In this document: piece by piece, positions 1 through 8,233 of the stretch
Numbering within the stretch: the stretch's first letter is position 1
Layout of the letters: each line of letters starts with the position of its first letter
NCBI GenBank assembly: GCA_937907165.1
Contig: CALCUH010000030.1
Location: forward strand, 1 to 32,395
Length of the DNA stretch: 32,395 bases
Direction: 5' to 3'
DNA from: an uncultured Bacteroidales bacterium
GTDB taxonomy: Bacteria; Bacteroidota; Bacteroidia; Bacteroidales; Paludibacteraceae
Translations under genes and position numbers: made by a program
The notes under the pieces: model-generated
The model's database searches: none
What the model was told of the DNA's origin: nothing
Seen by the model: only the letters and a program-made list of their open reading frames with translations

Positions 1-189
1 CTTAACGTTCAATGTCAATTTGCAAGCACCTTGTTGAGGAGCACACCAACCAATACCGTGAGTCAAACCAGAAATATCCTTGATTTCTTTTGCTTGAATC
101 CACTTTCCCTCCTCAGGGATTGGAGCTGGTCCGTGGTTAGGACCTTTGGCAACAGAACACATCTGTTGCACTTCATGTGTGTAAACCAT
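1..189 (-). CDS. GGGtGRT family protein, N-terminal part (runs off the left edge)
   Basis: Only the first 63 codons are inside the window; the gene continues past position 1. Translation starts MVYTHEVQQMCSVAKGP and contains HGPAPIPEEGKWIQAKEI and a GWCAPQQGACKLTLNVK segment. This matches my memory of the GGGtGRT family of Bacteroidota and Firmicutes, whose N-terminus resembles an IscU-like iron-sulfur scaffold. Three cysteines are visible, including a CxxxxxxC pair, as expected for a metal or cluster site. The ATG at 189 is preceded by A/T-rich DNA without a Shine-Dalgarno sequence, which is usual in this phylum. The role is not established; iron-sulfur handling is an inference from the family. 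The name-giving GGGtGRT motif would lie outside the window. Confidence 0.75.
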   Translation of the reverse strand, partial: MVYTHEVQQMCSVAKGPNHGPAPIPEEGKWIQAKEIKDISGLTHGIGWCAPQQGACKLTLNVK

Positions 190-235
190 AATCAGTTAAT
201 TATTATTATTTAAATTAAAACACAAATTGCGGGCA

Positions 236-267
236 CAAAAGAAACTAAAATTTAGGAGAAAAGCAAG
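236..267 (-). promoter_or_regulatory. Possible promoter of the GGGtGRT gene
   Basis: Read on the minus strand, CTTG (264-267) is followed after 20 nt by TTCTTTTG (236-243). Each element is one mismatch from the Bacteroidota -33 TTTG and -7 TAnnTTTG consensus. It would start transcription about 40 nt before the ATG at 189. The match is imperfect and unproven. Confidence 0.3.
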
Positions 268-292
268 TTTTGCCCCCCTAGAATTTAGGAGA
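245..292. repeat. Two operator-like near-identical 15-bp repeats
   Basis: CTAAAATTTAGGAGA (245-259) and CTAGAATTTAGGAGA (278-292) agree at 14 of 15 positions, with starts 33 bp apart, close to three helical turns. The core of the first copy, CTAAAATTTAG, is an odd-length perfect palindrome, as expected for a dimeric regulator site. They flank the proposed -33 element of the GGGtGRT gene. They could be a repressor or activator site, but no regulator is identified. Confidence 0.35.
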
Positions 293-341
293 GGAAAAGG
301 GTTCATCCTAAGATAAGATGATTAAATAAAAGCAACGTACC

Positions 342-2195
342 TTATCTCCAAAAGGCAGAGATCTGTTTCTTGGCCCTTCCCCATAAGAGAGAATCATAAG
401 GTTCTGAGAATTTGTCGTTCAGCAGAGAATCCGTCACGGCATAATCACCATCATAATAGATATTAGTTATGTTTCCTAAACTATCTATCAAACCAGCGCC
501 TATATAGCTGTCGACCAACAAAAAATCACGATGAGCCGTCGAATCGAACAAAGAGGAACCGATGGAATAATCGGAGCACGGGTTTAAAGTGCCGAAAACG
601 TCTTGCATCAAAGTAGGGATCAAATCGTAATGAGCGGTCCAACGATCGGAAGATATGGAATCCTTCCCATTGTAATAAACCATAGGCACCTGCATCTGAG
701 CCTCAGAATAGTTGCCATTATGCCCCCAAAATCCGTGTAGGCAATCGTCGAATTCCTGAGAATGGTCACCGGTAATAACCACTACCGTATTATCCAAGAG
801 ATTTTGCGACTCCACTTCCCTTAAGACATTCGCGACAAGGCTATCCAGATAATAAACCATATTCTTATAAAGGTTCAGGAACTCGGTCGGATCCACACCC
901 TTGCCGAGGCGTTCGTAGTGGGCGCAGTCCCATGAAGGTTGGAAAGGTCCCTTGTAATTCTCCGGTTTAATCATACTATGCAAAGAGTCGAAGAAGAGGA
1001 AAGAGAAGAAAGGAGCGTCAGACTCCCCCCTACCCCTCAAATACTGAATAAAGGAGTTCGCCACATTCTCGTCTCGTTGCCAAGCGTTCATACCTTGAGC
1101 GGAACCGCACTGCTCCGGAGTTAAGGAGAACACGCACTTATCCAACGGAGGATTCAACATAGAAGCACTCGGGAAGAGGCGCATCTCATATCCTTTTTCC
1201 TTCATCGTGGTGAAAAGGACAGGGGCGATAGACTTTTCGCAGAAATCACGCCAATAGAGACCGGGCAAACCATAAAAAAGAGAAAAGACACCTGTACGCG
1301 TACCGTTGCTGCCACTATAGTGGTGAGAGAACCTCGAAGCCCGCTTCGAGAAATTATAGATATTCGGTGTGCATAGAGAATCCATGGTGGATGCCCGCCA
1401 TGAATCAAAAGCGATAACGATTACATTCTTACCTGAAGTGCTATGACGAAGTTCTCCCTTGGGATAATCATAGGTCCTATTTCTGACATCCAACGACAAA
1501 GAAGTAGGTTCGACGTCCACACCCACAACCGACAAAAGTCTGTTCGCATTCAGAGAAACACAAGCAGGGAAATAGCGGTCCAATAAAATGAGCTGTCGCT
1601 CATTCTTGGCATGAGCCACCGCATGGCGGCATTGGACAACACAGACAAGAAACCCGAGGACGAAAACCATGACATAAATGACAGGGTTCGGAATTTTCTC
1701 TGAAAGGAAGAACGCAAATCTAAACAATGCGAACTCGATTAAAAGCAAAAAGATGAGTACACCCGCCACCAAAAGATATTGCATAGAAGTGAACTCGAAA
1801 ACCTGCGTGGCGCCAGGTGCGAAAACCTGTTCCAAAACATAGGAATTGATATGAAACCGGTATAAAGAAAAGACATAAGCGTCAATCGTCAGTAAAATCA
1901 AAAATATTGTGGCGACCAGAGCAGCACAAATCATACTAACACGATTACTGCGAGCAAGTATCGTAACCGGCAAATAGATAAAAAAGAGAGGCAACGAAGT
2001 GATGAATACGAAATGCGTCAGGATGTAGGCACATATATAAAAAGGGTGCTCATTCCATATTTGGTCAGGAATAAGCACGAAATATTTCATCGATATCAAG
2101 AACACAAAAATAGCGTTAAAGAGGGCGAACCATACGCCTGTCTTCAATAATGTCCGTCGACTGACCACAGAATCGTTAATACCAAGAATAGACAT
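342..2195 (-). CDS. Membrane-anchored sulfatase-fold protein, YejM/LtaS-like (possible phosphoglycerol or phospho-group transferase)
   Basis: The 617-residue protein has about five transmembrane helices in residues 20-190, a linker, and a periplasmic alkaline-phosphatase/sulfatase-fold domain from about 255. The domain order and N-terminal wording (WFALFNAIF, YRFHINSYVLEQV) resemble Escherichia coli YejM/PbgA (LapC), a DUF3413 plus sulfatase protein that regulates LPS synthesis. Candidate metal and catalytic residues, placed by analogy with the lipoteichoic acid synthase LtaS, are D264 (AFDSW), T299 (SNGTRTG), D477-H478 (GDHSQEF) and H492 (GHNG). The site therefore looks active. It is the last gene of a five-gene operon, 11 bp after the DUF2490 gene. 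Activity on phospholipid head groups or a surface polymer is an inference; a YejM-like regulatory role is equally possible. Confidence 0.8.
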   Translation of the reverse strand: MSILGINDSVVSRRTLLKTGVWFALFNAIFVFLISMKYFVLIPDQIWNEHPFYICAYILTHFVFITSLPLFFIYLPVTILARSNRVSMICAALVATIFLILLTIDAYVFSLYRFHINSYVLEQVFAPGATQVFEFTSMQYLLVAGVLIFLLLIEFALFRFAFFLSEKIPNPVIYVMVFVLGFLVCVVQCRHAVAHAKNERQLILLDRYFPACVSLNANRLLSVVGVDVEPTSLSLDVRNRTYDYPKGELRHSTSGKNVIVIAFDSWRASTMDSLCTPNIYNFSKRASRFSHHYSGSNGTRTGVFSLFYGLPGLYWRDFCEKSIAPVLFTTMKEKGYEMRLFPSASMLNPPLDKCVFSLTPEQCGSAQGMNAWQRDENVANSFIQYLRGRGESDAPFFSFLFFDSLHSMIKPENYKGPFQPSWDCAHYERLGKGVDPTEFLNLYKNMVYYLDSLVANVLREVESQNLLDNTVVVITGDHSQEFDDCLHGFWGHNGNYSEAQMQVPMVYYNGKDSISSDRWTAHYDLIPTLMQDVFGTLNPCSDYSIGSSLFDSTAHRDFLLVDSYIGAGLIDSLGNITNIYYDGDYAVTDSLLNDKFSEPYDSLLWGRAKKQISAFWR

Positions 2196-2206
2196 ACCCC
2201 ATGAAA

Positions 2207-2908
2207 TTACAAACTTAAACCGTAAGACAAAACAACACTGAAAACATCTTTCGGATTGGCGACATTCATTCCATCGTCATATCTGAACTTAGCCTGCAAA
2301 GAGTTATGTTTGTTGAACATATATTTTGTTCCGACTTCATATCTGATTTTCTCCACGTTGTTCCCCTGATAGTCATCTGTCCTAAAAAAACACTCAGCGG
2401 CAAGAGACGGATATAACGGTATTTTCGGCACTTTCATCGAAACATATAACTTGTTCCTCCAGAAATCCGCATAACGTTTCTCTGGTTTCTTTTCGGGTCT
2501 ATATGTTACTTGAAATTTCGATTTCAATCCGAAAGAGAACCTACCGGCATCTTTTTTCACGCGAAGATAACCCGCATAACGATGATTAAGATAGATATCG
2601 TCCCGTTTATCCGCCTTCCCGATCATATAATACTCGGCGCCAGCTTTCAGCACACCTTTGATTACGTTATAAGAGACATTAGCCTTAGTATAAAACTTAT
2701 CTAGTTCCGTGGAATTCTCACGAAGCGAAAACGACTCCGTCAACCCGACCTCCAAACGTTTGAAAAACTTTTTTGAGACAGTGAAATCCACAGAAGAGGT
2801 AAAGTCCTGCCTATCCCCCTCAGCCCAAACAAAAGATGGGCAGACAATGAGAGAGAGAAGCAAGACCAACCAATTAAGTCCGAAAGAATTCAGAAATTTT
2901 TTATCCAT
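2207..2908 (-). CDS. DUF2490 family outer-membrane beta-barrel protein
   Basis: This 233-residue protein begins with a signal peptide (hydrophobic stretch about residues 13-28, ending FVWAEG). The rest alternates polar and aromatic residues in short strands and ends in a terminal beta strand, VLSYGLSL, typical of small outer-membrane barrels. The overall wording (KAGAEYYM, YEVGTKYMFNKHNSLQAKFRYDDG) fits DUF2490. Its function is unknown. The start codon overlaps the end of the DUF4956 gene by 8 bp, and the sulfatase-fold gene follows after 11 bp, so the three are almost certainly co-transcribed. It may be the outer-membrane component of whatever this operon builds, but that is inference. Confidence 0.8.
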   Translation of the reverse strand: MDKKFLNSFGLNWLVLLLSLIVCPSFVWAEGDRQDFTSSVDFTVSKKFFKRLEVGLTESFSLRENSTELDKFYTKANVSYNVIKGVLKAGAEYYMIGKADKRDDIYLNHRYAGYLRVKKDAGRFSFGLKSKFQVTYRPEKKPEKRYADFWRNKLYVSMKVPKIPLYPSLAAECFFRTDDYQGNNVEKIRYEVGTKYMFNKHNSLQAKFRYDDGMNVANPKDVFSVVLSYGLSL

Positions 2909-3581
2909 TAAAATCTTTAGCCCTTGTAATTTGGTCTACCGTATTAATTTCCTTTGAAGCAGATTCGTAATAAACCTTTATCAAAGCAGTATCTTTCAAG
3001 AAATCTATGTAGCCAACCTCACATTTCGTCACGTTCAAACCCGTACGTTGCTTGATGTCGGCCAACATCTCCTCATATTTGTCAGGAGTTATAAGATTAA
3101 TTTTTTCGTACTTGATCAATTTGCATGCGCTCTTCGAGACGATTCGCGTCTTCTCCATCAACCAAGTCATCAAGACAAACAAGAAATTAGTCGTGAACAA
3201 CTCTATATAACTTACACTGACAGCCAATGCGTTGATAACAGAGAGACCAATGATCAAAAACAAATAAGTCATCTCACGAATAGGCACAGTATCTGTCCTA
3301 TACCTAATGATGCCGAATATGGCGAAAAGACCCAAGGCCAAACCGATTTGCAACTTCTCGCTTCCCAAGAGGAAGATCAAAAGGAATACTGTCGTGCTAA
3401 TCAAAGTGAACGTAAAGACATAATCACGTCTTTTAGACTTGCCATAATATAGCCAAACGATAATCAATGAAGTGACGAGAACATTCAACCCGAAGCGAAT
3501 CAACAATTCGAACCATCCCTCCATATTAAAAAACGGGATACCGAACATCCCCAAATCAGTGATACTAGATAAAAGTGCCAT
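2901..3581 (-). CDS. DUF4956 family integral membrane protein
   Basis: The 226-residue protein has about four hydrophobic segments between residues 24 and 140 and a soluble C-terminal domain of roughly 80 residues. The segment LGLFAIFGIIRYRTDTVPIREMTY is the hallmark I associate with DUF4956, a family often encoded next to VTC-domain polyphosphate polymerases and CotH-like proteins. That is the arrangement seen here, since the VTC-domain gene lies 56 bp upstream. Its biochemical function is not known to me; partnership with the polymerase, for example as a membrane channel or anchor, is an inference from conserved neighbourhood. The C-terminal region (KYEEMLADIKQRTGLN) looks like a small alpha/beta sensor or effector domain. 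Confidence 0.82.
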   Translation of the reverse strand: MALLSSITDLGMFGIPFFNMEGWFELLIRFGLNVLVTSLIIVWLYYGKSKRRDYVFTFTLISTTVFLLIFLLGSEKLQIGLALGLFAIFGIIRYRTDTVPIREMTYLFLIIGLSVINALAVSVSYIELFTTNFLFVLMTWLMEKTRIVSKSACKLIKYEKINLITPDKYEEMLADIKQRTGLNVTKCEVGYIDFLKDTALIKVYYESASKEINTVDQITRAKDFNG

Positions 3582-3637
3582 AACTATTTAATATTTATAT
3601 TTTTCAAAGATAATTATTTGAATTTATGTTGTTCAGT

Positions 3638-4471
3638 CTACAATTTATTGATATACCTAACTTTTTCTTTAAATCGATTGTATTTCAAAGAAGGATCCGT
3701 CAGTACCATACCCAAACAATATTTGCTTATGCTGCGTTTCTTTATACGCAAGGAACTGAGATAATCCTTGAAATGAGAGTGTGCGTTTCCATCCTGTTTC
3801 ACCTCAACAATACAGAGTTTCGGTATAGTGTTTTTGATACCCGTCACGCAATTTTCGAAATTTATATTGAAATCTATCGTCAAACGTTCCGATTTCTCCT
3901 TGTTCACCAAAGTAATACGAGAGAAATTGTTTCTCAGACGGAAAGCTATCTCATTCATTTTGAATTTAGACTTTTCATCCAAAAAAGCAGCAGCCTCGCT
4001 ATTACCCAAAACATTCTCGTCAGTGATAGAGATACGCTTCTTGGAGGTTCTACCCTTGTTGTTCTTCGTCTTAACCTCAAGGAACATCAAATCAGACTCG
4101 ACATACTCACGCACACGAATCTTTTGACGGTTCAGTTTTCCATCCTGATGGACGACATACATAGTAGCTTCTGGCGTATCATAATAGAGTGTACGGTAGT
4201 AAGCCTTTCGAAGCTCACCGATCTGTTGCACATAATAATCAGCCTTGGCCATTTCTAGAAGATACGGGAGGTTCTCGACATTGACGAGGAATTTCGTGTC
4301 GATACGGTTCATCAACCGTATACCGCTCATCTCCTCCAAGGTAATGGTGTCGAGAGCGGACAATCTTTCGTCTACCGCATTGACGACACGATCCAACTGG
4401 AACGCTAGTTTCGTGTCACCCCTACCCTTGAGCGACGTCATCGAATCGGAAACAACTTCCATCTGCGTCAT
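3638..4471 (-). CDS. VTC-domain polyphosphate polymerase family protein
   Basis: The 277-residue protein matches the VTC domain, the tunnel-fold triphosphate enzyme family that includes yeast Vtc4, which makes polyphosphate from ATP. Visible in order are RIDTKF (K60), YYDTP, GKLNRQKIRVREY (R119, R121), FLEVKTKNNKGRTSKKR (E132, K134 and a basic run), IVEVKQDG (E223, K225) and ISKYCLGM (K250). These basic and acidic positions have the spacing expected of the substrate tunnel, so the active site appears intact. No membrane segment is seen, so the enzyme is presumably cytoplasmic and may work with the DUF4956 membrane protein downstream. The start is fixed by an ATGA overlap with the gene before it. 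The product could be polyphosphate or another phosphate-transfer product; only the family is certain. Confidence 0.85.
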   Translation of the reverse strand: MTQMEVVSDSMTSLKGRGDTKLAFQLDRVVNAVDERLSALDTITLEEMSGIRLMNRIDTKFLVNVENLPYLLEMAKADYYVQQIGELRKAYYRTLYYDTPEATMYVVHQDGKLNRQKIRVREYVESDLMFLEVKTKNNKGRTSKKRISITDENVLGNSEAAAFLDEKSKFKMNEIAFRLRNNFSRITLVNKEKSERLTIDFNINFENCVTGIKNTIPKLCIVEVKQDGNAHSHFKDYLSSLRIKKRSISKYCLGMVLTDPSLKYNRFKEKVRYINKL

Positions 4472-4869
4472 TCCGTTATATATTCGTAAACCTTCTCTAA
4501 TTTCAATTTACCGTTAGGCAAAGTGACACGGGCGGACTGCTTTTTCCCGAATTCATTATATTGGTACTCAGTAGTTTTCTCCAACTTATTGAATTCGTCG
4601 AAATCTTGTTGGCGGACACATTTACCCTTGTCGTTGTATTCGTATGTAGTACGTGATTTCTGGTCGCCCACCTTGGTATATTCGATTTCTTCGGATTTGT
4701 TTCCGTTGGAATCGTATTTAGTGACATGGTCAAGTTTCTTCTTGCCATTCTCCATGCGCCATTCTTTAATTTCAGTCACGATCTTGCCATTGTACTTTTT
4801 TTGGGCATTAATCGGCATAATAACTGAGAAAGCCAAAATTGACACCAACGTCAGAAAGAACTTATTCAT
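4468..4869 (-). CDS. Small secreted YD-repeat-like protein
   Basis: This 133-residue protein opens with a clear signal peptide (MNKFFLTLVSILAFSVIMP, cleavage probably after INA). The mature part consists of repeated beta-strand pieces of the form Y-[DN]-x-x-G-[KN] (KYDSNGNK, EYNDKGKC, QYNEFGKK), as in RHS/YD and related wrap-type repeats. It is presumably periplasmic or surface exposed. It is the first gene of the operon, with a good promoter 30-60 bp upstream, and it overlaps the polyphosphate polymerase gene by 4 bp, so it is tied to that module. I do not recognise a specific function. Confidence 0.7.
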   Translation of the reverse strand: MNKFFLTLVSILAFSVIMPINAQKKYNGKIVTEIKEWRMENGKKKLDHVTKYDSNGNKSEEIEYTKVGDQKSRTTYEYNDKGKCVRQQDFDEFNKLEKTTEYQYNEFGKKQSARVTLPNGKLKLEKVYEYITE

Positions 4870-4900
4870 AAGCGATATTTTTATGGTATTAAACTAAGCC

Positions 4901-4932
4901 CAAAAATATACATATTCTCGGACATACTGAAA
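4901..4932 (-). promoter_or_regulatory. Promoter of the polymerase/DUF4956/sulfatase-fold operon
   Basis: On the minus strand TTTC (4929-4932) is followed after 20 nt by TATTTTTG (4901-4908). The latter is a perfect match to the Bacteroidota -7 element TAnnTTTG, and the -33 element has one mismatch. Transcription would start about 25 nt before the ATG at 4869. Confidence 0.6.
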
Positions 4933-5000
4933 AAAATTCAGTCAAAAAACGAATTAACTCTTAGAAAACTATATTAGTGCAAACAAAACAAGCAAACGAT

Positions 5001-5552
5001 TTACATTTGGTCTTCGAAATAATTTTCGTTGATGCTCAAATCGTCCAATTCATCTTCATTGAAACCCTCTTCACCATCGAAATTATCCAAACCGTCCATA
5101 TCAAAATCGCCGGCTTTCGCTTCAGGTATATCCATGAACAAACCATCCAACACCTGAGCGGGAGGATTCCCTTTGGAGCGTTTGCAGATCGGAGCCGGCA
5201 AAGATTCACGAGTCTTCACCTCCTTCAACTCCATGAAGAAAGAACGCTCATTCATCACGTCGAAGATAAAACGAAGTTTCTGTCCCTCTTCGGAAGCAAA
5301 CTCGTCAATACGCACGCGGTCCATCACAAGACTATCCACGTCAGAAGCAGTATCCATCTCCATCAATGTGATTTCCTGTTCAGCCTCCCAATAATCATTG
5401 CAAATGAGGAAAGACGTCATTTGGTCTTTCGCATATCCGACACTATTTAATATCGCGTCATTCAACTCAAGAAAAGTCGCATCGGAATCGATGTGTATTT
5501 CCCTTAAAAAATCGTCCACCTCATCGGACAAAAGGACAAACTTAAAAACCAT
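5001..5552 (-). CDS. Plasmid pRiA4b ORF-3 family protein (IS1096 TnpR-like domain)
   Basis: The 183-residue soluble protein fits the PRiA4 ORF3-like family. The N-terminus MVFKFVLLSDEVDDFLREIHID, the segment FLELNDAILNSVGYAKDQM with its aromatic and charged pattern, and the later RFIFDVMNE region are characteristic. The last 35 or so residues form a very acidic low-complexity tail rich in D and E. The family also appears in transposons, but no other mobile-element gene is close, and its chromosomal members have no firmly known role. It has its own promoter inside the end of dnaA and is probably a single-gene transcript. Confidence 0.75.
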   Translation of the reverse strand: MVFKFVLLSDEVDDFLREIHIDSDATFLELNDAILNSVGYAKDQMTSFLICNDYWEAEQEITLMEMDTASDVDSLVMDRVRIDEFASEEGQKLRFIFDVMNERSFFMELKEVKTRESLPAPICKRSKGNPPAQVLDGLFMDIPEAKAGDFDMDGLDNFDGEEGFNEDELDDLSINENYFEDQM

Positions 5553-5577
5553 TTCCTTAACAATTAATTTAATGCGA

Positions 5578-5607
5578 CAAATATACTAAAAATTAAATCA
5601 CCTCAAA
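5578..5607 (-). promoter_or_regulatory. Promoter of the pRiA4b ORF-3 family gene
   Basis: On the minus strand TTTG (5604-5607) precedes TATATTTG (5578-5585) with an 18-nt gap, one nucleotide shorter than the usual 19-21. Both elements match the Bacteroidota consensus perfectly. The -33 box lies within the last codons of dnaA (stop at 5598). Confidence 0.6.
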
Positions 5608-6986
5608 GAAGATTCGATAGCCTCAACACTACGTTGAACCTCCTTGTCCACCTCCACAAGGTTTTGGATAGCCTTGCATGCGTAAAGGACAGTGGCATGG
5701 TCGCGGTTACCTATCTGCTCGCCTATACTGGAGAGAGAGACTTTCGTGTACTTCCGAGAAAGAAACATCGCGATCTGACGAGCCTGCACAACCTCCCTTT
5801 TTCGGGAATTGGACTGCAACATTCTTGGCTCCAATCCATAATAACCGCATACGACCTCTTGAATAGAGGAGACCGTGACGTTATGTTCAGGTGCCGAAAC
5901 AAGCGAGCTCACCACCTTACGGACCAAATCCATGTTGATTTCCGCATCAGTTAAAGTAGACTGAGCCAAAAGGGTATTTATAACGCCTTCCAATTCGCGG
6001 ACGCTATCGGATACATGTTCAGCTATATAATCAATCACATTATCCGGAATCATAAGGCCATCCATCTTGACCTTTGATTTTAGAATAGCCTTTCTAGTCT
6101 CAGAAGAAGGAAGTTCCAACTCGGCGTTTAATCCCCAACGGAAACGTGTCAACATTCTATCATCCAAGCCTTGCAATAATTTAGGAGATTGGTCAGCCAC
6201 AAGGATGATTTGTTTCCCATTCAATTGTAATTGATTAAATATCTGGAAGAACATACCTTGAGTGGCTGTTTTGCCGGCGAAAAATTGGATGTCGTCAACA
6301 ATCAGCAAATCGACCATCTGATAGAATGCAATGAAATCATTTACACGATTGCGAATGCTAGCATCCGTAAATTGGGTTTGAAAACGATTAGCGTCAACAT
6401 AAAGGACCTTCATGTTAGGATGCTTCTCCAAAGTAGCCCAACCAATAGCCTGAGCCAAATGAGTCTTTCCCAAACCAGAACCGCCATAAATAAAAATAGG
6501 ATTAAACGTATTCTTTCCCGGAGCTTCTGCAATAGCGAGACCCGCCGAACGAGCCAATTTGTTGCAATTGCCCTCAACAAACGTATCAAATGTATAATGA
6601 GGATTCAACTGGGGATCTATGAACTTACGATTGGAATGGCCTGGAAAAGGGTTGTACGTGTCAGTATTGGAAGCATTTTTCACAGGAATCACATACCCGC
6701 TATTCCTTTCGACTGTGGTTTGCGTCTCAGCCTCCTGGATAATGCTATATGCGAGCTTCGTCCCCTTACCTATCACACGATTGATAGTCTGCTTCAACAG
6801 GTCGCTGTAATGCTCCTCCAAGAATTCCGCATAAAAATTACTCGGCACGGTGATGATCATCGTGTTATCCTTCCATTTTTCGGGAATAATGGGTTCAAAC
6901 CATGTTTCAAATGCAGAAGACGGTATGTTGTCTTTTATTACCGCCAAACATTCGCTCCATAAACGGACATGTTCTTTTTCTTCCAT
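5598..6986 (-). CDS. dnaA: Chromosomal replication initiator DnaA
   Basis: DnaA binds DnaA boxes at oriC and opens the duplex to load the helicase. The 462-residue length is normal. Domain I spans about residues 1-85 (ETWFEPIIPEKW). A short variable domain II follows. The AAA+ domain III has Walker A GGSGLGKT (168-175), Walker B LIVDDIQFF (D231, D232) and RMLTRFRWGL carrying the sensor/arginine region. Domain IV ends with the signature GNRDHATVLYACKAI (from 426), where the position that is His in E. coli DnaA (DHTTVLH) is Tyr. The start MEEKEHVRLW aligns with family N-termini. The upstream 262-bp gap is A/T-rich but shows no cluster of DnaA boxes, so oriC cannot be placed here. Confidence 0.97.
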   Translation of the reverse strand: MEEKEHVRLWSECLAVIKDNIPSSAFETWFEPIIPEKWKDNTMIITVPSNFYAEFLEEHYSDLLKQTINRVIGKGTKLAYSIIQEAETQTTVERNSGYVIPVKNASNTDTYNPFPGHSNRKFIDPQLNPHYTFDTFVEGNCNKLARSAGLAIAEAPGKNTFNPIFIYGGSGLGKTHLAQAIGWATLEKHPNMKVLYVDANRFQTQFTDASIRNRVNDFIAFYQMVDLLIVDDIQFFAGKTATQGMFFQIFNQLQLNGKQIILVADQSPKLLQGLDDRMLTRFRWGLNAELELPSSETRKAILKSKVKMDGLMIPDNVIDYIAEHVSDSVRELEGVINTLLAQSTLTDAEINMDLVRKVVSSLVSAPEHNVTVSSIQEVVCGYYGLEPRMLQSNSRKREVVQARQIAMFLSRKYTKVSLSSIGEQIGNRDHATVLYACKAIQNLVEVDKEVQRSVEAIESSLR

Positions 6987-7248
6987 TTCTTTAATACTCG
7001 TTCATAATTTACAACTGTCTTCCCATAGGATTTTTTCCAGAAAGACCGATTCCAATAACACTCAAATTTGCGTTACAAATTTTATCTATTTTTTTCTAAA
7101 AAAAAACGAAAATTAATTTGGTTTATAAAAAAAAACTTAATTGTCTGTTTTTCAAATCCATAATATAACACACTGATAAACAATTACTTACAAAAGTTAT
7201 TAACAATTAAAATGCTAATATATAATCGATTATAACGCAAAGTTCAAA

Positions 7249-8151
7249 TCATTCATTTTTTTTACCGAAAACAGAAACATTAATGTAACGTTTTGGATGT
7301 TCCTTGATGTCGATAACGAGGTCATTAGCGCTTCCGACAGTGGTATTCAGATTGTTATATAAATCCTTATTCGTCAACAATAAACCAAGCGTTCCGCTAC
7401 CATTATTCATCTTATCCGTAACGCCTCTGATACTAATCAACGTATTATTCAATTGGCTGACTGTAGCGCGGAAATCCACACCGCTAAGATTAGCACTTAC
7501 CTTGTCGAAATTACCCATCACGCCATTGATGTTACGACACAATTGCGGCACGTCACTCTCCACAATTTTATTGATACCAGCAGAAGCCCTATTTAAGTTT
7601 TTCGTGATGGAATTAATGTTTTCGAGTGAAGTTTCGATTGTTTTGTTTTCAGCAATAGCATGAAGTGACATAATCAAAGAATCCAACTGAGGGATAATCG
7701 TTTGGATTCTTGGCATAACCTCCTCCGTCAAAGAACTCATGATGCCATCATCTATGTAAGAAGGGATGGTGTCACCTCGTTTATACAAATTATGGTTCTC
7801 CGTATTCAAGCGAAGTTCGATGGAAGGAGCGCCAATCAAGGCAGAGACCAACGCGCCTTTCGACCCGACAGGAATCTTTAAGTCATCATCCACTTGAAGA
7901 ACAACCAACACGTCGGATTCCGGATGATCATAATCATAAATGATTTCCTTCACCAGACCCACTTTATATCCTTTGATAGTGACGTCATTCGTCTCCACCA
8001 AGCCATTGATTCTACTAAATTTCAGATAATAATAATTGGTCGGATTGAAAATATTGATGCCCTTCAAATAATTCACACCAAAAAACGTCACCGCTAAAGT
8101 CGCAATCACCCAAATACCGATTTGAAGTTCTTTACTAATCTTAATATTCAT
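7249..8151 (-). CDS. MCE/MlaD family lipid-transport protein
   Basis: MCE proteins carry phospholipids between membranes; MlaD is the periplasmic hexamer of the Mla system. This protein has a short cytoplasmic N-terminus, one transmembrane helix (about residues 8-28, IGIWVIATLAVTFFGVNYL) and one MCE domain (about 35-115) with the typical NGLVETNDVTIKGYKVGLV and PVGSKGALVSALIGAPSIEL segments. A long helical, coiled-coil-like C-terminal region follows (about 130-280). I chose the ATG at 8151 because its N-terminus (MNIKISKELQIG) lines up with family members as I remember them. An in-frame ATG at 8163 and a GTG at 8184 are alternatives. It follows the amidase gene closely, so the two are probably co-transcribed, a common Bacteroidota pairing. 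The permease and ATPase partners are not in the window. Confidence 0.88.
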   Translation of the reverse strand: MNIKISKELQIGIWVIATLAVTFFGVNYLKGINIFNPTNYYYLKFSRINGLVETNDVTIKGYKVGLVKEIIYDYDHPESDVLVVLQVDDDLKIPVGSKGALVSALIGAPSIELRLNTENHNLYKRGDTIPSYIDDGIMSSLTEEVMPRIQTIIPQLDSLIMSLHAIAENKTIETSLENINSITKNLNRASAGINKIVESDVPQLCRNINGVMGNFDKVSANLSGVDFRATVSQLNNTLISIRGVTDKMNNGSGTLGLLLTNKDLYNNLNTTVGSANDLVIDIKEHPKRYINVSVFGKKNE

Positions 8152-8233
8152 AATAAATTTCATTAATGACGGGCTCGATAACACATATCACCCTATTTTT
8201 AAAATTTCACACAACAAATTCTAACGAATCTAA

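Noticed and set aside
3626..4258. 210-codon open frame antisense to the polyphosphate polymerase gene
   Set aside because: It lies wholly opposite a gene with clear VTC-domain motifs, and its own translation shows no family features.
5001..5552. pRiA4b ORF-3 family gene as evidence of an integrated plasmid or transposon
   Set aside because: No transposase, integrase, terminal repeats or composition change are seen around it, and such genes are common on chromosomes.
6987..7248. A/T-rich 262-bp region upstream of dnaA as replication origin
   Set aside because: No cluster of DnaA boxes and no clear unwinding-element repeats. It probably just holds the dnaA promoter, which I could not pin down.
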